Origin: Hyphomonas sp.
GTDB taxonomy: Bacteria > Pseudomonadota > Alphaproteobacteria > Caulobacterales > Hyphomonadaceae
NCBI RefSeq assembly: GCF_013823385.1
Contig: NZ_PNMA01000007.1
Span: 62,001-126,000, forward strand
Length of the DNA stretch: 64,000 nt
Direction: 5' to 3'
The notes under the pieces were generated by a model. It saw only the letters and a program-made list of their open reading frames with translations. It had not been told where the DNA came from and did not search any database. The position numbers and the translations under genes were made by a program. Of the stretch, positions 15,803-24,974 are shown piece by piece (positions within the stretch are counted from its first letter, which is position 1; each line of letters starts with the position of its first letter).

Positions 15803-16924
15803 ATGCGAATTGGTGTTCCAACAGAAATCAAAAAGCAGGAATCCCGTGTCGGTCTGACACCTGAAAGCGTTGGCGAGCTTGTTCGCGCCGGCCATCAGGT
15901 GAGCATCCAGGCCGGCGCGGGCGTCGCATCGGGCTTTGCAGATGAAGCCTACACCGCCATCGGCGCGTCCATCCTTCCGGATGCCGATGCCGTTTTTGGC
16001 GAGAGCGAACTGATCGTGAAGGTGAAAGAGCCCCAGCCGGAAGAAACCGCGCGCCTCACCAAGGATCACACCCTCTTCACCTATCTCCACCTTGCCCCCG
16101 ATCCGGTCCAGGCCAAGGGCCTGATGCAATCGGGCTGCCTGGCGATTGCCTATGAAACCGTAACGGATGCGCGCGGCGGCCTGCCGCTACTGCGCCCGAT
16201 GAGCCAGGTGGCCGGCCGCATGTCGATGCAGGTGGCCGCCGGCGCGCTGATGCGCACCAAGGGCCGGGGCCGGGGCATCCTCATGGGCGGCGTGCCCGGC
16301 GTGGCCCCCGCCAAGGTCGTCATCATCGGCGGCGGCGTCTCCGGCACCCATGCGGCCGAAATCGCCGTCGGCATGCGCGCCGACGTGTGGATCTTTGACC
16401 GCAACAATGACCGCCTTGGCGAACTCGACGAACAGTTCCGCGGCACGGTGAACACGATGTATTCCACCGCCCATTCCCTGGCCGAAGCGATCAAGGATGC
16501 CGACCTCGTGATCGGCGCGGTGCTGATCCCCGGCGCCTCGGCGCCCAAGCTGATCAGCCGCGAGCAGCTCTCCACCATGCAGCCCGGCTCGGTGCTGGTT
16601 GACATTGCGATTGATCAGGGCGGCTGTTTCGAGACAAGCCGTCCGACCACGCATGATGATCCGATCTATGAAGTTGACGGCATCCTGCACTATTGCGTGG
16701 CCAACATGCCCGGCGCCGTGCCGCGCACTTCCACCTATGCGCTGAACAATGCCACGCTGCCCTTCGTGATGCAGATTGCCAATCGCGGGGCGCGGGCGGC
16801 GATCAATGCCAACAAGCACCTCGCCAATGGCCTGACGGTGGATCAGGGCAGCATCGCGCACAAGCTGGTGGCGCGTGATCTGGGCGAGAAATATGTGCGG
16901 CCGGACTGGCTCACAGTCGTCTGA
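15803..16924 (+). CDS. ald: Alanine dehydrogenase
   Basis: 373-aa NAD-dependent L-alanine dehydrogenase, interconverting alanine with pyruvate and ammonia. The N-terminus MRIGVPTEIKKQESRVGLTP is diagnostic. The substrate-binding Arg (ESRVGL), Lys of IVKVKEP and His of YLHLAPD are present, and the NAD-binding glycines are in IIGGGVSGTHAAE. AAGGAGAGGCGC precedes the ATG. Flanked by terminators on both sides, it is a single-gene unit. It probably allows alanine use as carbon/nitrogen source or redox balancing. Confidence 0.97.
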   Translation: MRIGVPTEIKKQESRVGLTPESVGELVRAGHQVSIQAGAGVASGFADEAYTAIGASILPDADAVFGESELIVKVKEPQPEETARLTKDHTLFTYLHLAPDPVQAKGLMQSGCLAIAYETVTDARGGLPLLRPMSQVAGRMSMQVAAGALMRTKGRGRGILMGGVPGVAPAKVVIIGGGVSGTHAAEIAVGMRADVWIFDRNNDRLGELDEQFRGTVNTMYSTAHSLAEAIKDADLVIGAVLIPGASAPKLISREQLSTMQPGSVLVDIAIDQGGCFETSRPTTHDDPIYEVDGILHYCVANMPGAVPRTSTYALNNATLPFVMQIANRGARAAINANKHLANGLTVDQGSIAHKLVARDLGEKYVRPDWLTVV

Positions 16925-16942
16925 GCTGCCTTCTGGAGAAAC

Positions 16943-16984
16943 AAAAAAAAGACCCCGGACGCTTCTGTCCGGGGTCTTTCTTTT
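16943..16984. terminator. Bidirectional terminator between ald and the amidohydrolase gene
   Basis: GACCCCGGAC (16951-16960) pairs with GTCCGGGGTC (16967-16976) around GCTTCT. It is flanked by eight A on the left (a U-tract for the minus strand) and TTTCTTTT on the right, so it can stop both convergent genes. Confidence 0.92.
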
Positions 16985-17017
16985 GCGCTGGCAGGAGCCT
17001 TTGCCAGCGGCAGAAGC

Positions 17018-18328
17018 TTATTGCTTGACCACGGTGCCGCGGGCCATGACGAAGGTTACCGACTTCAGCACCTTGATGTCTGCCAGCGGATCACCTTTGA
17101 CGGCAATGATATCGGCGCTCTTGCCCGGCTCCAGAGTGCCGGCAATATCCGACACGCCGAGCAGGTCTGCCGCGTTGACGGTGGCCGCCTCAATGGCTTC
17201 CATCGGCGTGAGGCCGAAGCGGACCAGCAGCTCGAACTCATCGGCGTTGCGGCCATGCTTGGAGACGCCGGCATCGGTGCCAAAGGCAATCGGAACGCCT
17301 TTCGGGTGAAGCACTTCAAGGCTCTTGCCGGTGATGCCGATGCGCCAGTCGATCTTGGCGCGCACGTCGGGCTCATAGGCGTCGGGGTTTGCCTGGATCC
17401 GTTCGATATATCCGTTCACGGTAGAAAGTGTCGGCACATAATAGGCACCGGACGCGACAAAGGCCTCGATGGTTTCCGGATCAAGGATCGTTCCGTGCTC
17501 GATGGAGTTTACGCCGGCTTCCAGCGCGACGCGGATGCCGTCTGCGCCGTGCGCATGGGCGGCAACCTTCTTGCCGAACAGATTGGCCGTGGCGACGATC
17601 GCGTCGGCCTCATCCTGGAACATCTGCTTGCCGAGGCCTGCGCCAATCCGGCTGTTGACCCCGCCGGTCGTCGCCAGCTTGATCACGTCAGCCCCGCGCG
17701 CCACCTGCAGGCGCACGGCCCGGCGGCAGTCTTCGGGGCCGTCACAGGTGTTGCCTTCGGCCTTGAAGTAGGGGCGCAGATCATCGCGGAAGCCGAGCGA
17801 GCCATCCATATGGCCCGAGGACACCGAGATCGAAGCGGCCGAATCGAGGATGCGCGGCCCCATGATCTGGCCGTCCTTCACAGCGTCGCGCAGCGCCATC
17901 ACCGCGCCGTCGCCATCGCCCAGATTGCGCACGGTGGTGAAGCCGGCATTCAGCGTCTTCATGCCGTTGGTCCAGGCATCGAAGGCCTGCGCTGCGGGGG
18001 AAAGGGTCACCCCTTCCAGCTGGCCGGCGATGCCGCCGGTGTCGGAGGTGAGGTGAACATGGCTGTCGATCAGGCCGGGCAGCACGAAGCTGTCCTTCAG
18101 GTCGATCACGCGGACAGAGCGGTTGGGCGCGGCCTTGTGGCCGTTCTCCAGTGACACGATCTTGCCATCGGTGACGGTGATCGTGGTAGCGCCGCGCACA
18201 GCATTGCCCGGCACATCCAGCACCTTGCCGGCATGGATGAGGACGGTTTCGGCCGCAGCAGGGAATGCAGCAGCCACGGCAAATGCCGCGATGGCGGCGG
18301 TGCGCAGGAAGCGCCTCGATAGGGTCAT
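17018..18328 (-). CDS. Secreted metal-dependent amidohydrolase (prolidase/carboxypeptidase-like)
   Basis: 436-aa amidohydrolase with a signal peptide (up to about AFPAAAE). Metal-centre motifs: HVH in GLIDSHVHLT, a candidate carboxylated Lys in VIKLATTGG, His in AAHAHGADG and SIEHGT, and the catalytic Asp in FGTDAGV. This set matches the Xaa-Pro/Xaa-Arg dipeptidase-like amidohydrolases studied in Caulobacter and relatives. It probably trims peptides or N-acyl amino acids in the periplasm. The ATG at 18328 follows GGGAGGAC; a longer frame would run into the divergent pirin gene. A paralogue with the same motifs is at 52037-53314. Confidence 0.9.
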   Translation of the reverse strand: MTLSRRFLRTAAIAAFAVAAAFPAAAETVLIHAGKVLDVPGNAVRGATTITVTDGKIVSLENGHKAAPNRSVRVIDLKDSFVLPGLIDSHVHLTSDTGGIAGQLEGVTLSPAAQAFDAWTNGMKTLNAGFTTVRNLGDGDGAVMALRDAVKDGQIMGPRILDSAASISVSSGHMDGSLGFRDDLRPYFKAEGNTCDGPEDCRRAVRLQVARGADVIKLATTGGVNSRIGAGLGKQMFQDEADAIVATANLFGKKVAAHAHGADGIRVALEAGVNSIEHGTILDPETIEAFVASGAYYVPTLSTVNGYIERIQANPDAYEPDVRAKIDWRIGITGKSLEVLHPKGVPIAFGTDAGVSKHGRNADEFELLVRFGLTPMEAIEAATVNAADLLGVSDIAGTLEPGKSADIIAVKGDPLADIKVLKSVTFVMARGTVVKQ

Positions 18329-18448
18329 TGGATCAGTCCTCCCAGGATCAACAAATCTGACATAACTCTTATAAGACGCACGCGGGGAGAAAAACCGCAT
18401 CCTTCGACCCATCTGGGGTATGATTTGTGACCAGACAGGGAGGCCCAC

Positions 18449-19315
18449 ATGATTGAACTCATCATCGACAAGCGCACGCGAGACCTTGGCGGCGGCTTTG
18501 AAGTCGGCCGCGTGCTGCCCTTCGCCAAGCGGCGGATGGTCGGCCCATTCATCTTCTTCGACCAGATGGGGCCTGTGGATTTCGCCCCCGGCATCCCGCG
18601 AGAGCTGGATGTGCGGCCCCATCCGCATATCGGCCTCTCCACGGTCACCTATCTCTATTCCGGCGCGATGACCCACCGCGACAGCCTCGGTTTCAAGCAG
18701 GAGATCCAGCCCGGCGCCGTCAACTGGATGACCTCCGGCAAGGGCATCACCCATTCTGAGCGCCTGGAATATGCCCGGATGAACGGCGCTCACATGCACG
18801 GTATCCAGGCCTGGGTCGCCCTGCCGAAGGAGGACGAGGAAATCGATCCCGGCTTCTGGCACCATCCGGCCGACACGCTGCCCGTCTGGAACGAGACCGG
18901 CCTCAAAGGCCGCCTGATCGCGGGCAAGGCCGAAGGCCTTGATGCGCGGGTGAATACCCGCTCGCCGATGTTCTACATGCATTGGGAAATGGAGAAAGGC
19001 GCCCGCCGCAAGGTGCCGGATGAATATCCCGAGCGGGCCGTCTATGTCGCCCGCGGCAGCGCGGATGTGGCCGGCCAGAAGATCCGCGCCGGCCAGATGG
19101 CCGTGCTGGGCAAGGGCGATGTGGGGGTGACCGCCGAGGAGGCCTCAACCGTGATGGTGCTCGGCGGCGAGCCGGTCGGGGAACGCTTCATCCTCTGGAA
19201 CTTCGTGTCCTCGTCGAAGGAACGCCTCGAACAGGCCAAGGAAGACTGGAAACAGGGCCGTATGAAACTGCCCGATGGCGATGATCAGGAGTTCACGCCG
19301 CTGCCCGAGGGCTGA
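18449..19315 (+). CDS. Pirin family protein
   Basis: 288-aa bicupin. The N-terminal cupin holds the metal-binding pattern RPHPHIGLSTVTYLYSG, and GITHSER follows downstream. Pirins are cytosolic iron-binding proteins; some have quercetin 2,3-dioxygenase activity, others regulate metabolic enzymes. AGGGAGGCCCAC precedes the ATG. It ends 2 bp from the convergent sensor-kinase-like gene. Which pirin activity it has cannot be told. Confidence 0.93.
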   Translation: MIELIIDKRTRDLGGGFEVGRVLPFAKRRMVGPFIFFDQMGPVDFAPGIPRELDVRPHPHIGLSTVTYLYSGAMTHRDSLGFKQEIQPGAVNWMTSGKGITHSERLEYARMNGAHMHGIQAWVALPKEDEEIDPGFWHHPADTLPVWNETGLKGRLIAGKAEGLDARVNTRSPMFYMHWEMEKGARRKVPDEYPERAVYVARGSADVAGQKIRAGQMAVLGKGDVGVTAEEASTVMVLGGEPVGERFILWNFVSSSKERLEQAKEDWKQGRMKLPDGDDQEFTPLPEG

Positions 19316-19317
19316 CC

Positions 19318-20982
19318 TCAGGCGGCGCGGCCGGAGTGCGAGCGGGCCAGCGCTTCGGCGTCGCCCAGCTTGGTCGAGGTGGCGTTGGTGTTGAACTTCA
19401 GGATGTACACGATCGACCCGTTGCGCGATTCGCGCATTTCGATCTGTCCACCAATGGTCTGCATCAGCGCGCGCCAGACAAGCCGGTTCTCGGAGCTTTC
19501 AGACAGATAATCTTCGGTCAGTTCCGATTGCAGCGTGCCATTGGCAAGCTTTGCCGCCTCGACGGACACCCAGCCCTGGTCACCGCGCACGCCGCAGCGC
19601 ACGCGCAGCGATCCACCGCCGCGGCACACCTGGCCAAGCTCAAGCAGCACGGCGGAGAACACGCGCGAAAGAACGCGGGCCGCCTTGGCGCTGTCGATCA
19701 TCGTGTCCTGACCGCTCGGCTCGTCAATCTCGACGCCCAGCGTGGTGATCGCCGAATGTTTCTGCGTGATGACCTGAGCCAGCGTCGTCTTCAGCGACAC
19801 GTCAGCCCCGTCGACCACACTGTCGCCGCCCTGCGTGATGGACAGAACTTCGTCCACGAGGCTCAGCGCCTGATCGGCAAAGCTCACCATCTTGTCGCCC
19901 GCAAGGCGGATCTCTTTGTCATCAAAGGGAATGTTGCTGCGGGTTTCAAAGCGCGAGGCAATCGTGCGCAGGGTGCGCAGCGGCAGGCGCAGTTCGCGCG
20001 TCACCGATCCGACAAAGCGTTCCACAGCCAGGCGGGCCTCTTCGGCATCGCGGCGGGCTTCATCCGCCTCCTGACGAAGATCGTCCATCTTGGAAACATC
20101 GGTGTGAATGATCACACGGCCACCAGAGCTGGTCGGCACGCAGGAGCGCATGACGCCGCCCACATCGGCCAGCTTGCGCATGTCCGTTCCCGGACGGAAA
20201 TCTGTCTTGTCCAGGCCCTTGGGGAACCAGCGCTGGTGAACAGCGTTCTGGATGATCACATTGCCGGCCGCATCATAGATGGCAAACGCTTCAGGGATCG
20301 CGGTCACAGCGTCCAGCAGCTGTTCATGGTTCTGCGCGGCGAGGCGCTTGGCCTCCATCTCCATCAGCAGGTTGCGATAGGCGTTGAGGCTGGCGAAGGC
20401 CGAAGCCAGCGTCAGCACAAGACCGAGCACCACGATCGTGGCCGGCAGACCCACGGGCGCCAGGAAAAATCCGACAGTTGCCGTGGTCGCAGCGCCCAGC
20501 AGGAAGCGGGCCGCCACATTCGCCACGGGCGAAACAACCGCCACCACGCCGGCGCACATGCCGAACACGATGGCAAACATCGACACTTTGAGGCCCACAT
20601 CGCCGGCCGGCGCCAGCATGACACAGAGGCCCCACCAGGCGCCGACAACGCCGGTGGCCACTTCGGCCCGGCGCAGGAAGCGTCCGCGAACGGGGCGGGC
20701 GGGCGAGCGGTCCCAGCGGCTGCGGCTCCAGGCGATCTGCGAAATCGCAAACACCCAGACCGGAATCATCCAGCCAAACAGCAGCGCGGTATTGGTTTCG
20801 CCATACAGCGTGAATACAACTGCAGCAGAGTTCACAAGGTTGATGAACCCCATCACCGTAAGTAGTGACACCAGGCGATGGTGCATATAGGCAGGGACGT
20901 CAGGCGTCTCACGGCGCTTGAATCTCCCGACCCCAATGAGCGGGAAAAGTATAACGTCTGAAAGGCCTATCGACATCTTCAT
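19318..20982 (-). CDS. Membrane PAS sensor with degenerate histidine-kinase module (pseudokinase)
   Basis: About 554 aa. Six hydrophobic segments lie at residues ~38-200, then a PAS-like domain (AIPEAFAIYDAAGNVIIQN, ~229-246), a charged coiled coil (~299-325) and a HisKA-like helix. There the usual SHELRTPL is TRELRLPL, with Arg329 in place of the phosphoacceptor His. The C-terminal ATPase-like region keeps the GGQIEMRES...GSIVYILKF strand pattern, but the N box and the DxGxG box are not recognisable. It therefore probably neither binds ATP normally nor autophosphorylates, and may act as a regulatory partner as DivL-type proteins do. The start (20982 or 20976) is uncertain; longer frames overlap the divergent flavoprotein gene. 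Confidence 0.78.
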   Translation of the reverse strand: MKMSIGLSDVILFPLIGVGRFKRRETPDVPAYMHHRLVSLLTVMGFINLVNSAAVVFTLYGETNTALLFGWMIPVWVFAISQIAWSRSRWDRSPARPVRGRFLRRAEVATGVVGAWWGLCVMLAPAGDVGLKVSMFAIVFGMCAGVVAVVSPVANVAARFLLGAATTATVGFFLAPVGLPATIVVLGLVLTLASAFASLNAYRNLLMEMEAKRLAAQNHEQLLDAVTAIPEAFAIYDAAGNVIIQNAVHQRWFPKGLDKTDFRPGTDMRKLADVGGVMRSCVPTSSGGRVIIHTDVSKMDDLRQEADEARRDAEEARLAVERFVGSVTRELRLPLRTLRTIASRFETRSNIPFDDKEIRLAGDKMVSFADQALSLVDEVLSITQGGDSVVDGADVSLKTTLAQVITQKHSAITTLGVEIDEPSGQDTMIDSAKAARVLSRVFSAVLLELGQVCRGGGSLRVRCGVRGDQGWVSVEAAKLANGTLQSELTEDYLSESSENRLVWRALMQTIGGQIEMRESRNGSIVYILKFNTNATSTKLGDAEALARSHSGRAA

Positions 20983-21049
20983 GCGAGCATTACTAACAGG
21001 ACATGATGAAGATCGGTTTTTCCCGAAGCGTGCGACCTTCACGGTCGTG

Positions 21050-21064
21050 TTAACCGAAGAATAA
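21050..21064. promoter_or_regulatory. CtrA-box-like site in the divergent gap
   Basis: TTAA (21050-21053), seven bases, then ATAA (21061-21064): one mismatch from the Caulobacterales CtrA consensus TTAA-N7-TTAA. It lies between the pseudokinase and flavoprotein genes. Confidence 0.35.
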
Positions 21065-21070
21065 CTATCC

Positions 21071-22351
21071 ATGAGCCTGCCGGATCGAACTTCCCTGGCG
21101 ATTGTCGGCGCAGGCCCCGGCGGGCTGACGCTCGCACAATATCTGCGGCTCACAGGTTATTCACAGGTCACCCTGATCGAACAGGCAGACCGTATCGGCG
21201 GGAAGTCCGACAGCATGGACCTTGGCGACCTGATCGCCGAGATGGGCACCTGCTACGCCACCGGCGCCTACAAGGATGTGCTGAAATGGATGCGCCGTCA
21301 GCGGAAGCCCTTCCGCATGCTCCGGCGCACGACAGTCGATGGCGCGGGGATGCGCGACTATGTCAACGAGGCCCCCGGCGCCTCCCTGCCTCAGCAGGTG
21401 ATGATCTATCTGGCGCGCCGGCAGAGCCTGCTCGGCCGGCTGCAGAAAAACCCCGATGATCCCCGCGCGCTTGCCGAAGCGGCGATGTCTGCCGAAGACT
21501 GGCTGACCGAGAACAAGCTGCCCAAGATCATGCGCATGATGTACCGCGCGGTCACGGCGCTGGGCTATGGCTATCTCAGTGAAGTGTCGATCTATCAGGC
21601 CATGATGTGGGTGGACCATCACGCGATCATCAGCGGCGCCACCGGCAAGCTGATCATGCCATCACAGGGCTGGTCGAATTTCTGGGAAGTGCTGGCAGAA
21701 GATTTCGATGTGCGCCTCTCCCATCAGATCACGAAGATCGAACGAAGCTCGAAGGAAACGCTGCTGCATTTCGCCGATGGGCAACAGCTTGCCGCCCGCG
21801 CCCTTGCCTGCACCATCCCGGTGGATGACTGGACACGCCTTGTCACTGATCCGACGGCGGATGAACGCGCCGTGGCCGATGCAATCACATGGAAGGGCTA
21901 TGCCACCTCCCTGATCGTCGTGGAAAACTGGTTTACCGAAGAAGACATCCGCTCTTTCTCCAAGGCCTTCCTGCCGGGTTCCTATCCCGGCCAGCTGATC
22001 TCGGCGCGCTATGAAGGCCACAGCCCGGACTTCGGCGGCCATCTCTATGTCACCGGCCAGATCCCGGGCGACTATACGGTGCCGGAACTGCGCGTCTTCC
22101 TGGAGCGGGATCTGGCCGATCTCGGCGCGCGGCTGGTCAACGTGGTGAACGTCAAGAACTGGCGCTACTTCCCCCACCTCAATCTCAAGGCCATTGAGGG
22201 CGGGCTTCTGGGCCGGATGCAGGCCATGCAGGGCCAGAGCCAGTCCTGGTATTCGGGGGCGAGCTTCTCGCACGAATCGGTGGCCAATATCTCCCGCTTC
22301 AACAAGGCGCTGACGCCGAAACTGCTGTCGAGCCTGCAGCGTGGCGCCTGA
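21071..22351 (+). CDS. NAD(P)/FAD-dependent oxidoreductase (amine-oxidase-like)
   Basis: 426-aa flavoprotein. The ADP-binding fingerprint IVGAGPGGLTLAQYL lies at residues ~10-24, with the acidic end of the beta-alpha-beta unit at TLIEQADRIGGKS. The middle is helical and rich in aromatic residues, and the C-terminal WYSGASFSHESVANI region is where a second FAD-contacting motif would sit. It resembles NAD(P)-binding FAD oxidases of the phytoene-desaturase/amine-oxidase type, but no substrate can be assigned. Divergent from the pseudokinase gene with a CtrA-like box in the gap. No strong ribosome site precedes the ATG. Confidence 0.8.
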   Translation: MSLPDRTSLAIVGAGPGGLTLAQYLRLTGYSQVTLIEQADRIGGKSDSMDLGDLIAEMGTCYATGAYKDVLKWMRRQRKPFRMLRRTTVDGAGMRDYVNEAPGASLPQQVMIYLARRQSLLGRLQKNPDDPRALAEAAMSAEDWLTENKLPKIMRMMYRAVTALGYGYLSEVSIYQAMMWVDHHAIISGATGKLIMPSQGWSNFWEVLAEDFDVRLSHQITKIERSSKETLLHFADGQQLAARALACTIPVDDWTRLVTDPTADERAVADAITWKGYATSLIVVENWFTEEDIRSFSKAFLPGSYPGQLISARYEGHSPDFGGHLYVTGQIPGDYTVPELRVFLERDLADLGARLVNVVNVKNWRYFPHLNLKAIEGGLLGRMQAMQGQSQSWYSGASFSHESVANISRFNKALTPKLLSSLQRGA

Positions 22352-22491
22352 TCCTTCAGCGCATGAGTGGCCGCATAGACCGGTTTTTCATCACGTCCCT
22401 GCATAAATGTTATCAGAAGGGCGCGGGATCAAACCCGCCCGGCAGGCCCCATTTGCCTTGGTGTTGAACGACACGCCAATGGAGGCACCCG

Positions 22492-23118
22492 ATGTCCAAT
22501 CTTCTCGTCATCAATTCCAGCGCCAATACCGGCGCCTCGGTATCCCGCATCCTGATCGAGGAAACCGTAGACCAAGCGCTCAAGGCGGCCCCGAATACGA
22601 AAGTCGTGCGCCGCGATCTCGGCAGCGATCCGGTGCCCCACCTGACGACGGCAAACCTTGCCGGCGTGCGCGGCACGCCGGCCACTGAAGAGGAACTGGC
22701 AGCCCGCGCGCTTTCCGACGAGCTGATCGGCGAGCTGCGCGCCGCCGACACCATCGTCATCGCCGCCCCGATGTACAACTTTTCGGTGCCCACCTCGCTG
22801 CGCGCCTGGTTCGACTTTGTGCTGCGCGCCGGGGAAACCTTCCGCTACTCCGAAGCGGGCCCGGAAGGCCTGCTGAAAGGCAAGAAGGTGATCGTGCTCA
22901 CCTCGCGCGGGGGGCTCTATTCGGAAGGCCCCGGCGCCGCAGCAGACTTCCAGGAACCCTATCTGCGCCACCTGCTCGGCTTCATCGGCATCACGGATGT
23001 CACCTTCGTTCACGCTGAAAAGATCGGCTATGGCCCGGAAGCCCGCGAGGCGGCCATCGCCGGCGCGAAGGGAGAGATCGCCAAACTCGCCCCGTCATTC
23101 TCCACCGTCGCTGCCTGA
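22492..23118 (+). CDS. azoR: FMN-dependent NADH-azoreductase
   Basis: 208-aa flavodoxin-fold quinone/azo reductase. Family marks are the N-terminal INSSANTGASVSR phosphate-binding loop, AAPMYNFSVPTSLRAWFDFVLRAGETF (FMN and substrate site, in two parts around the central Asn-Phe), and TSRGGLYSEGP. It reduces quinones with NADH via FMN, protecting against electrophile stress. GGAGGCACCCG precedes the ATG. Single gene; a hairpin terminator follows at 23162-23197. Confidence 0.93.
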   Translation: MSNLLVINSSANTGASVSRILIEETVDQALKAAPNTKVVRRDLGSDPVPHLTTANLAGVRGTPATEEELAARALSDELIGELRAADTIVIAAPMYNFSVPTSLRAWFDFVLRAGETFRYSEAGPEGLLKGKKVIVLTSRGGLYSEGPGAAADFQEPYLRHLLGFIGITDVTFVHAEKIGYGPEAREAAIAGAKGEIAKLAPSFSTVAA

Positions 23119-23161
23119 CCCTCCCCCACCGCCGCCCCCCCCTGCCGGCTGGCAGCGGCGC

Positions 23162-23197
23162 ACGCCCGCGCTCCCTCCCGGAGCGCGGGCGTTTTGC
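23162..23197 (+). terminator. Rho-independent terminator after azoR
   Basis: ACGCCCGCGCTCC (23162-23174) pairs exactly with GGAGCGCGGGCGT (23180-23192) and is followed by TTTGCC. Confidence 0.8.
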
Positions 23198-23264
23198 CTG
23201 TGAGGGGCAAGGCATCCCTTGCTTGCCAAGGCAGAAGGCGCGCCTTAACGCTGCCTCCCAAGGT

Positions 23265-23350
23265 GCCGGCGTGGTGAAACGGTAGACACAGGGGACTTAA
23301 AATCCCTAGGCCCAACGGCCGTGCCGGTTCGAGTCCGGCCGCCGGCACCA
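23265..23350 (+). tRNA. tRNA-Leu (anticodon TAA)
   Basis: An 86-nt class II tRNA including encoded CCA. Acceptor GCCGGCG pairs with CGCCGGC, the anticodon stem GGGGA pairs with TCCCT around CTTAAAA (anticodon TAA, leucine), a long variable arm follows (AGGCCCAACGGCCGT), and the T arm contains GGTTCGAGTCC. Confidence 0.97.
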
Positions 23351-23409
23351 TTTGCCCTCGGGAGAAAAAACGTTAGCGTCGGGAAGCGAAACAAGCGGGG
23401 ACTGTATTG

Positions 23410-24855
23410 ATGACAACAGGAGACCGGCAGGCCGCCGCGCTGAGGCCCGGCTTTGCCGCCCGCCTGGGACTGTTTGCCGGGCCCGCCCTTGCCATCCTGA
23501 TTGCCATTCTGCCGCCGCCTGAAGGGCTGGAACGCGGCGGTATGCTGGTTGCCGGTGTCCTTGTGCTGATGGCCATCTGGTGGGCCACCGAAGCCATCCC
23601 GATTGCCGCCACTTCGCTGATCCCCTTGGCCCTGCTGCCGCTGACTGGCGTGGCAAGCCTCCGCGAGATTGCCGCGCCCTATGCCGATACCGTCGTGCTG
23701 CTGCTGCTGGGCGGGTTCATCATGGCCATCGCCATCGAGAAATGGGATCTTCACCGGCGCATTGCGCTGAATGTGCTGATGCTGTCGGGCGGGCGGCTGA
23801 AACTGCTGGCCGGGGCCTTCATGCTGGCCACCGCCCTGCTCTCGATGTGGATTTCCAACACCGCCACCTCCCTGATGATGGCACCGATTGCCCTTTCAGT
23901 CGCCGTGGCGGCAGGCGGCGGCGCCCGGCTTGGCAGCGCCCTGTTGCTGGGGATTGCCTACTCCGCCTCCATTGGCGGCCTCGCCACCCCCGTCGGCACG
24001 CCGACCAACCTCATTGCCATGGGCTGGCTGAACGACAATGCCGGCATTGATATCAGCTTCCGCGAATGGATGAGCTTTGGTCTTCCAGTTGTCCTCATCA
24101 TGCTGCCGATGGCCTGGCTGATCCTCACCTGGGGCATCAAGTCAGACGCTGCCTCCGCCAGGGCCGCCGGCGCCACCGTGCGCGCCCAGCGGGACGCACT
24201 CGGCAAGATGACCACGCCGGAAACGCGCGTCGCCATCGTGTTCGGCTTCATTGCGCTTGCCTGGATCACGCGGGAACAGCTGGTGCTGATCCCGCTATTC
24301 GCCGGGCTGACGGATATGGGCATCGCCGTCATGGGGGCGATCCTGATGTTCCTCGTGCCCCATGGCAGCCGCGCCGCAGACCAGCCTTCGGGCGGCTGGG
24401 CCCTGCTCACCTGGGAGGATGCCAAGGCAGTGCCGTGGGATGTCGTGCTGCTGTTTGGGGGCGGGCTGTCGCTGGCAGCCGCCGTGCAGGCCTCCGGCCT
24501 TGCCGGCTGGCTGGGCAACTCGCTGGCCGGCCTGGCCGTCCTGCCGCCCATCATTGTGATCCTGATCGTTGTCACCATCCTCATCTTCCTCACCGAGGTG
24601 ATGTCGAATGTGGCCGCCATGACCACCTTCCTGCCGGTCCTGGGCGCGCTGGCGACCGCGACGGGCATGGACGTGCGCACCCTGATCCTGCCCTGCGCGA
24701 TGGTGGCTTCCTGCGCCTTCATGCTGCCCATCGCCACCGGGCCGAATGCGGTGGTCTTCGGGATGCGGCAGTTCTCCATCGGCCAGATGATGAGATCTGG
24801 CTTCTGGCTCAACATCGCCTGCGTCGTGATCGTAACGCTGTATTTCGGACTCTGA
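23410..24855 (+). CDS. DASS/SLC13 family sodium:carboxylate (or sulfate) symporter
   Basis: 481-aa inner-membrane transporter with roughly 11-12 hydrophobic helices. The two SNT-type sodium/substrate motifs of the family are seen as WISNTATSLMMAP (about a third of the way in) and TEVMSNVAAMTTF (near the C-terminus). These proteins import di- or tricarboxylates or sulfate with sodium; the substrate is not decided here. The ATG at 23410 is chosen over an adjacent TTG. It starts 60 bp after tRNA-Leu. Confidence 0.9.
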   Translation: MTTGDRQAAALRPGFAARLGLFAGPALAILIAILPPPEGLERGGMLVAGVLVLMAIWWATEAIPIAATSLIPLALLPLTGVASLREIAAPYADTVVLLLLGGFIMAIAIEKWDLHRRIALNVLMLSGGRLKLLAGAFMLATALLSMWISNTATSLMMAPIALSVAVAAGGGARLGSALLLGIAYSASIGGLATPVGTPTNLIAMGWLNDNAGIDISFREWMSFGLPVVLIMLPMAWLILTWGIKSDAASARAAGATVRAQRDALGKMTTPETRVAIVFGFIALAWITREQLVLIPLFAGLTDMGIAVMGAILMFLVPHGSRAADQPSGGWALLTWEDAKAVPWDVVLLFGGGLSLAAAVQASGLAGWLGNSLAGLAVLPPIIVILIVVTILIFLTEVMSNVAAMTTFLPVLGALATATGMDVRTLILPCAMVASCAFMLPIATGPNAVVFGMRQFSIGQMMRSGFWLNIACVVIVTLYFGL

Positions 24856-24974
24856 TCGCGGCCCCACATCAATAAAAATGTCACAAAACTGCAATTGACG
24901 CGTAGGTTCGGAGCACCTAGGTGCGCGTCTGCCTGTCAGTATTGAAGCAGATTTATTGGGGTAGACGCCACCGC

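Noticed and set aside
19336-20865. Long antisense frame over the pseudokinase
   Set aside because: Composition typical of a shadow frame (His/Arg/Gln-rich); the minus-strand frame has membrane helices, PAS and kinase-like order.
24895-24920. TTGACG as a possible -35 before the DUF2490 gene
   Set aside because: No convincing -10 at a suitable distance.
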